From an uncultured Oscillospiraceae bacterium (GTDB lineage Bacteria; Bacillota; Clostridia; Oscillospirales; Ruminococcaceae): a stretch of 26,452 bases of DNA. Positions 21,791 to 26,452 of this stretch are shown in pieces. The stretch covers positions 1 through 26,452 of the forward strand of contig USFO01000010.1 of NCBI GenBank assembly GCA_900553955.1, given 5' to 3'. Under the pieces are notes generated by a model. The model searched no databases and was not told where the DNA came from. It saw only the letters and a program-made list of their open reading frames with translations. Both the position numbers and the translations under genes were made by a program. How positions within the stretch are numbered: the first letter of the stretch is position 1; every line of letters begins with the position of its first letter.

Positions 21791-23878
21791 TTATTCTATC
21801 GCATCTGTGCGGTAGATAAACTTTACCTGACCATCCATGTCGTCGGAAATTCCGGCGAATGTTTTGTAATTTTCAGAGGCTTCGATGATTGCTTTGTAGC
21901 GCAGTGCAAGACCGTCAAGGTCCTCCCCTGCCGCGCCGAGTATCTTTTCAACACCTTTTTCGTTGAACTGATTGAGCCCATCGGAAAGGCGCATAGCGCC
22001 GTCTTTGAGCCGCTTTACTCCGTCAACGAGTGCGGGAGCGGATTCCTTGAGTGTGAAAATGCCGTCGGTAAGCTCGCAAACGCCGCCGTAAAGCTCGGAA
22101 GCGCCGCTCGAAAGCTTGCTTGCTCCGGCGCTTGCGGTGGAAACGCCGGCAGTGTAGGTCTGAAGTCCGGTATAGAAGCTGTTGTAGCTGTCAAGCTGCA
22201 TTTTGAGCGAAGCAATGCTTGCTGCGCCGGATTCCGCCGCCTCAAGCGCGGCGCTTATTTTTGCCTGAACCTCGGAAGAGTTCATATTCTGCTCAATAAG
22301 AAGCTGAACCTGCTCGTCGGTTTTCTGTTCGGCGGCTTCCTTTGCCTTCGGCTCCGCAATTTGAGTAAGCGCTGCTTCCACAGCGGCGTTCACCTGAGCC
22401 TGCTGCTCTGCGGTGATAACTCCCGCGGCAACGCCCGCTTCGTACTGTTCCTTTGTCATGCCCATTTTGGCAAGTACCTGCTCTAAAACTTGGTCGTATG
22501 CCTCTTCCTTTACCTGTGCGTAAACAACGGGCCATACCTGCTCATATACCTTTTCGTAAATTACGGGTCTGTTCTTGTTTACCTCTGCGGTAACGGCGGC
22601 AAGGGCGGTGTCGTATGCTTTCTTATATACGCTGTCTTTATCAAGGGAGGAAATAACTCCGCCGAGCACAGAGGAATAGTTCTCTATGGTCAATTTGGGA
22701 AGCTCAAGTCCCTCTGCGGCAAGCTGCTCATCCGCCATGGAAAGCAGTGATTCAAAAACCTGCTTTGCGCCGCCGTTGAGCTGAGCGTTGTTGGAAGCAA
22801 GAGTGGAAAGCCCGCTTGAAAGCTCGGAAGCGCCGCCGAAAAGCTGTCCCGCTCCGGATTTAAGCTTACTTGCGCCTGCGGCAAGCTGATTTATTCCGCT
22901 TATAAGCTCGCCGGATTTGTCAAGCAAGGTGGAAAGCCCGTCGTAAAGCTGAGAGGAGCCGTCCACAAGCTGAGAAATTGCATCGGTAAGAGTGCCGAGG
23001 GAATTTTCAAGGTCGTCTGCGGAGTCAGATTTTTCGGAATCCATCTTATTGAAGATTTCGTTGGTTGCGACGGTTACCGTGTTGCTGAGCTTAAAGTTAT
23101 TTGCGTCTGCGGTAATCTCCACATACTCCGGAATTTCAAGCTTTGCGTTATCTATGCCAAGGCTTGACTGAAGTCCCGGGAATGCGATGCCCATAACTGC
23201 GGTACGGTCGCCGTCGTTTATCATTTTACCGTTGGAAACCTCAATATTGGTAAAAACATCATTGTCAAGCACAATTCCGGTAAGCATTGCAAAGGGAACA
23301 TAGATTTTTTCCTGTTTGCCGTTTATATCTCTCATTTCGTACTGATTGTTCTTATAAGTGTAGCGAATTGTCACCTTTCCGCTTTTTCCGGCAAGCTCCT
23401 CCGGAGAGATTGCTTTGCCGTCCAGCTTATAGCTTACAGAAACGGAAACCGGCAGTTCCTTATCAATATTACCCTGATAGTAAATATCGTTTCCGTCGGC
23501 GTCCCATACGCGGACATTGTTGCCGCCCATGGTGTATTCCTCGTCGCCTTTTACATTCTCTACGTCTTTAAGCTCGGAATAATCCTTTATTTCCTTGCTC
23601 TGATTTGAATTTTTAAGCCAGTCGCTGACGATTATCTTTTTAGTGCTGCCTTCTGCGTCCACAAGAACATAAACGGTTTCGTCCTTGCTTACTCCGGAGA
23701 GAGATTTATCGGAAGAGGAGCTTTCTGCGGTTGTTTTTGCCTCCTCAGCCTCCGTTACGGAGGCGGATTCGCCTTTGGAATCCGCTTTATTTTCTGCAAA
23801 TGCGGTTATGCCAACGCTTCCGGCAATAAGCACAGTGCAAAGCGCCGCCGCAGTTATCTTTTTTACTGAGTTTTTCAT
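21791..23878 (-). CDS. Secreted heptad-repeat (xxxLxxG) partner protein of the MMPL exporter
   Basis: The protein has 695 residues. A signal peptide is probably cleaved after AFA27, followed by an acidic Ser/Glu linker. Beta-rich domains cover about residues 60-270. Two blocks of X-X-X-Leu-X-X-Gly heptads (LVDGSSQLYDGLSTLL... and ASKLSSGASELYGGVCELTDG...) then flank a charged helical region (about 400-560, Gln/Glu/Ala-rich). Such heptads (TIGR03057 type) occur in YhgE/Pip-like proteins and in proteins tied to MMPL transporters; here the YhgE membrane helices are missing. It overlaps the upstream transporter gene by 4 bp, so the two are coupled. A periplasm-like adaptor or stalk is inferred; the cargo is unknown. 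Confidence 0.72.
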   Translation of the reverse strand: MKNSVKKITAAALCTVLIAGSVGITAFAENKADSKGESASVTEAEEAKTTAESSSSDKSLSGVSKDETVYVLVDAEGSTKKIIVSDWLKNSNQSKEIKDYSELKDVENVKGDEEYTMGGNNVRVWDADGNDIYYQGNIDKELPVSVSVSYKLDGKAISPEELAGKSGKVTIRYTYKNNQYEMRDINGKQEKIYVPFAMLTGIVLDNDVFTNIEVSNGKMINDGDRTAVMGIAFPGLQSSLGIDNAKLEIPEYVEITADANNFKLSNTVTVATNEIFNKMDSEKSDSADDLENSLGTLTDAISQLVDGSSQLYDGLSTLLDKSGELISGINQLAAGASKLKSGAGQLFGGASELSSGLSTLASNNAQLNGGAKQVFESLLSMADEQLAAEGLELPKLTIENYSSVLGGVISSLDKDSVYKKAYDTALAAVTAEVNKNRPVIYEKVYEQVWPVVYAQVKEEAYDQVLEQVLAKMGMTKEQYEAGVAAGVITAEQQAQVNAAVEAALTQIAEPKAKEAAEQKTDEQVQLLIEQNMNSSEVQAKISAALEAAESGAASIASLKMQLDSYNSFYTGLQTYTAGVSTASAGASKLSSGASELYGGVCELTDGIFTLKESAPALVDGVKRLKDGAMRLSDGLNQFNEKGVEKILGAAGEDLDGLALRYKAIIEASENYKTFAGISDDMDGQVKFIYRTDAIE

Positions 23879-25959
23879 TGTTTTACTGCCTCCCTACATT
23901 TTTTCATACCGAATGTTGTCGCGCAAATAAGCTTATCGCAAAGAGTAAGCAGTGCGGGCAAAATGAATATTACGCAAAGCATACTTACCACAGCGCCGCG
24001 CGCCATAAGCATACACATGGAACTGATAATATCTATGTTGGAGTAAACGGCAACGCCAAACGTTGCGGCAAAAAGTCCCATACCGCTTACTATAATGGAC
24101 GGAATCGAAGCTGCAAGCGCCGTTGTTACTGCGCCGTTTTTATCCTGGCCGTCAAGGCGCTCCGCTTTATATCTCGTGGTCATAAGTATTGCATAGTCAA
24201 CCGTTGCGCCAAGCTGAATTGTGCTTATGCAGATAGGCGCGATAAAAGGAAGCGACTGACCAAGGTAATGCGGCAAGCCAAGGTTAATGAATATTGCGAG
24301 TTCGATAACCGCAATAAGAATAAACGGAAGAGAAAAGCTCTTTTCCACAATGGCGATTATCACAAATATCGCTACTATTGAAACGGCGTTTACTATTTCA
24401 AAGTCGTGACCCGTGGTTTCTATCATATCCTTCATACAGGGTGCTTCGCCTATGAGCATACCGTTCGGGTCGTACTTTTTGAGTACGGAATTGAGGGAGT
24501 TAATCTGTTCGTTTACAAGGTCGCTTGCAACCTTATACTCGGAGTTGATGAGCAGCAGCTCCCACTTGTCGCTCTTGAGCAGGCTTGTTATGCTTTCCGG
24601 CAGAATTTCCTCCGGAACTTTGGAGCCAACCACGGACTCAAGTCCAAGAACATATTTAACGCCGTCCACCTGTTCCATTTCTTTAATCATTTTGCGAACG
24701 GAGCTTGTGGGAGTGTCTGCACTCACAAGCACCATGTGGGTGGACGCAATGTCGAAATCCTCTGAAAGCTTCGAGTTTGCAATAACATACTCAATATCTT
24801 GCGGCAGGCACTGCCCCATATCGTAATAAACTTCATCGTTCGTCTTGCTATATCCATAATATGCCGGAGGAATCAGCAGCGCAAACACCACAAGAAACAC
24901 CGGGAAAATTTTTACCACATTTGCGGCAAAGTTCTTCATATCCGGAATGATGGAACGGTGCTTCGTCTTTTGCAGCGGCCTATCAAAAATAAGTATCAGT
25001 GCCGGAAGAACGGTTACGCAGCCGATTACGCCAAGGATAATGCCCTTCGCCATGACAAAGCCAAGGTCGCGTCCAAGGGTGAAGGTCATAAAGCAAAGCG
25101 CCGCAAAGCCCGCAACGGTTGTAATGGAGCTTCCTATTACGGATGTCAGCGTTTCGCTGATTGCCGCCGCCATGGCGTCCTTATGGTCGTCATATTTCTG
25201 GCGCTGCTCGTTATAGCTGTGCCAAAGGAATATTGAATAGTCCATAGTAACAGCAAGCTGAAGCACGGCAGCAAGGGCCTTTGTAATATACGAAATTTCG
25301 CCGAAGAAATAGTTGCTGCCAAGGTTGATTACAATCATCATTCCGATGCTCGCAAGGAAAACCAGCGGCACAAGCCATCCGTCAAGGAACAGCATCATTG
25401 CCGCACAGGCAAGCAGAACTGCAATCCCGACATATATAGGTTCTTCTTGTTCGCAAAGGTCTTTAAGGTCTGTTACCAGTGCGGACATTCCCGAAACGAA
25501 ACACTGCTTTCCTGCGATGGAGCGAATTTCACGGATAGCATCCATGGTGTCATCCGCAGAAGTGGATGTATCAAAGAATACTGCAACAAGAGTTGCGTTG
25601 CCGGTGTTGAATTCGTTATAAAGCTTTTCCGGCAAAAGCTCCATAGGAACGGAAACATCCATAAGAGAACTGTACCAAAGAACCGTTTCAACATGGTCGA
25701 CGGTTTCGAGCTTTTTAACGAGATTTGCAACGTCCTTGTTCGGCATATCTTCAACCACTATAAAGGAAAAAGCGCCTTTGCCGAAGTCGTCAAGGAGTTC
25801 GTTCTGACCGATTACGGTGTCCATATCCTCCGGAAGGTAATCAAGCATATCATAATTTATCCTTGTGTTTACCATTCCGAAAACTGAAAGAACCGCCAAA
25901 AGCAGCGTGACGATGACTATCGGAATACGCAGCTTTACTACTGCTTTTGAAAATGACAT
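23875..25959 (-). CDS. MMPL/RND-superfamily transporter
   Basis: The protein has 694 residues arranged as two repeats, each with one helix, a large outside loop (about 35-165 and 370-505) and five more helices, the standard RND topology. Each repeat has the helix-4 acidic motif (TMDYSIFLWHSYNEQR and TVDYAILMTTRYKAERL) expected to carry protons. The Firmicute members related to YdfJ and mycobacterial MmpL proteins export lipids, siderophores or drugs. The start is preceded by GTGAGG. It is first in a two-gene operon with the secreted heptad protein. The substrate cannot be told. Confidence 0.92.
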   Translation of the reverse strand: MSFSKAVVKLRIPIVIVTLLLAVLSVFGMVNTRINYDMLDYLPEDMDTVIGQNELLDDFGKGAFSFIVVEDMPNKDVANLVKKLETVDHVETVLWYSSLMDVSVPMELLPEKLYNEFNTGNATLVAVFFDTSTSADDTMDAIREIRSIAGKQCFVSGMSALVTDLKDLCEQEEPIYVGIAVLLACAAMMLFLDGWLVPLVFLASIGMMIVINLGSNYFFGEISYITKALAAVLQLAVTMDYSIFLWHSYNEQRQKYDDHKDAMAAAISETLTSVIGSSITTVAGFAALCFMTFTLGRDLGFVMAKGIILGVIGCVTVLPALILIFDRPLQKTKHRSIIPDMKNFAANVVKIFPVFLVVFALLIPPAYYGYSKTNDEVYYDMGQCLPQDIEYVIANSKLSEDFDIASTHMVLVSADTPTSSVRKMIKEMEQVDGVKYVLGLESVVGSKVPEEILPESITSLLKSDKWELLLINSEYKVASDLVNEQINSLNSVLKKYDPNGMLIGEAPCMKDMIETTGHDFEIVNAVSIVAIFVIIAIVEKSFSLPFILIAVIELAIFINLGLPHYLGQSLPFIAPICISTIQLGATVDYAILMTTRYKAERLDGQDKNGAVTTALAASIPSIIVSGMGLFAATFGVAVYSNIDIISSMCMLMARGAVVSMLCVIFILPALLTLCDKLICATTFGMKKCREAVKQ

Positions 25960-25980
25960 TTGTACTCATGCCTCACTTTC

Positions 25981-25998
25981 TTGTTTTGACAATGACAA
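25981..25998. promoter_or_regulatory. Imperfect TTGT...ACAA palindrome upstream of the exporter operon
   Basis: The 18-bp stretch holds TTGT-TTTG-ACAA and an overlapping imperfect TTGT/ACAA dyad between the exporter start and the IS end. A TetR-type operator would suit an exporter gene, but no regulator gene is visible in this window. Confidence 0.2.
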
Positions 25999-26040
25999 AT
26001 AGGTGCCGTCAAGATTTATGCGCAAATTTATTTGCAGGCT

Positions 26041-26062
26041 CCGGCTGAATAAAGTCAGCCGG
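26041..26062 (-). terminator. Hairpin at the 3' end of the transposase gene
   Basis: CCGGCTGA (26041-26048) pairs with TCAGCCGG (26055-26062) around ATAAAG, taking in the stop codon. It has no T-run. It could limit transcription leaving the IS toward the exporter genes. Confidence 0.45.
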
Positions 26063-26452
26063 CAATAGAGGCGTCGTCCAGAGCTGCCTCCAAGTGCTTC
26101 ATGTTCATGTATTTCTTGTTGCCCCACTGGGTGCCCGCCACGTGGCGGAGCCGGGCGCAGACCAGCATCAGGGCGGAATTTCCATCCGGGAACGTTCCCA
26201 CCACGCGGGTCCGGCGGCGGATCTCACGGTTCAGCCTCTCGATCACGTTGTTGGTGCGGATACGGGTCCAATGCTCGCTGGGAAAGTCACAATAGGTCAG
26301 CGTTTCCTCAATGCCGTCCTCGACCTTCTTGGCAGCTTCCTTCAGCTTCATGGCGCGCAGCTCGGCAACAACAGCCTTTGCCTTCTCGCGGGATGCTTTT
26401 TTGCTCTCCTGGGCGTGGATCGCCTTGAGCATTTTTGCCACAATTTTGACCT
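26055..26452 (-). mobile_element. IS256-family transposase, 3' part (cut by window edge)
   Basis: The frame is open to the window end. About 132 residues of the C-terminal part are visible, and the first apparent start is only an internal Val (GTG). It shows the Transposase_mut pattern: HWTRIRTNNVIERLNREIRR (with the DDE glutamate), RTRVVGTFPDGNSALMLV and ending with W.NKKYMNMKHL. Base composition is clearly GC-richer than in its neighbours, a sign of recent arrival. The element end should lie between 25960 and 26055. A 14-bp palindrome GCAAAT-TT-ATTTGC (26022-26035) lies there but cannot be shown to be the terminal repeat. Confidence 0.9.

Noticed and set aside
21782..22486. A 234-codon + strand frame opposite the heptad-repeat protein
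   Set aside because: Antisense shadow; Cys/Gly-rich translation without motifs, starting inside the convergent gene's 3' end.
1..26452. CRISPR array, prophage or biosynthetic cluster beyond SCIFF
   Set aside because: No regularly spaced direct repeats, no phage structural genes and no further biosynthetic enzymes were seen.

Overview
The window looks like a chromosomal segment of an anaerobic Gram-positive member of the Clostridia, probably Oscillospirales/Ruminococcaceae-like. The basis is a SCIFF peptide with its radical SAM maturase next to TIGR04086, yajC and tgt, a YerC-type TrpR-like regulator, a CwlD-like amidase, a probable SpoIIM-like protein, a rubredoxin and lipoprotein/Sec-type surface proteins. 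The species cannot be named from sequence alone. Base composition is moderate, except for a visibly GC-richer transposase fragment at the right edge.

Region 1 (1-10360, + strand) is one tight operon. It encodes a secreted DUF4430 protein (5' end outside the window), an alpha/alpha-toroid lipoprotein, a MoxR AAA+ ATPase, a DUF58 protein, a membrane transglutaminase-fold protein and a 1094-residue secreted beta-propeller protein. Three of the junctions are 4-bp ATGA overlaps, and an intrinsic terminator follows the last gene. DUF4430 is the fold of the C-terminal domain of animal transcobalamin/intrinsic factor, and the alpha/alpha toroid is the fold of their N-terminal domain. The operon therefore looks like a split bacterial counterpart of those vitamin binders, combined with a MoxR/DUF58/transglutaminase module. 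The transglutaminase has Ser where the catalytic Cys is expected.

Region 2 (10361-16752, + strand) is mostly housekeeping. It holds a YerC regulator with a clear promoter and a palindrome at the start site, a SAM methyltransferase, tRNA-Val(TAC), an AraC/GyrI-type regulator with a strong internal start at its domain boundary, an operon of CwlD-like amidase, RadA and a DUF6873-like protein, and a Xer-type tyrosine recombinase. Just upstream of the xer gene is a perfect 11-6-11 palindrome that resembles a dif site.

Region 3 (16738-21489, mainly - strand) contains a SpoIIM-like membrane protein, the SCIFF maturase and SCIFF peptide, a TIGR04086 membrane protein, YajC and Tgt. The promoters of scfA, yajC and tgt can all be read, each with a 17-bp spacer. 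Divergent from the SCIFF peptide, on the + strand, lies an apparent orphan RNA of about 125 nt with three hairpins, a 7-bp potential pseudoknot and its own terminator.

Region 4 (21490-26452) has a + strand rubredoxin, then a - strand pair: an MMPL/RND-type exporter and a secreted heptad-repeat partner. At the edge is the 3' end of an IS256-family transposase in the same orientation as the exporter operon.
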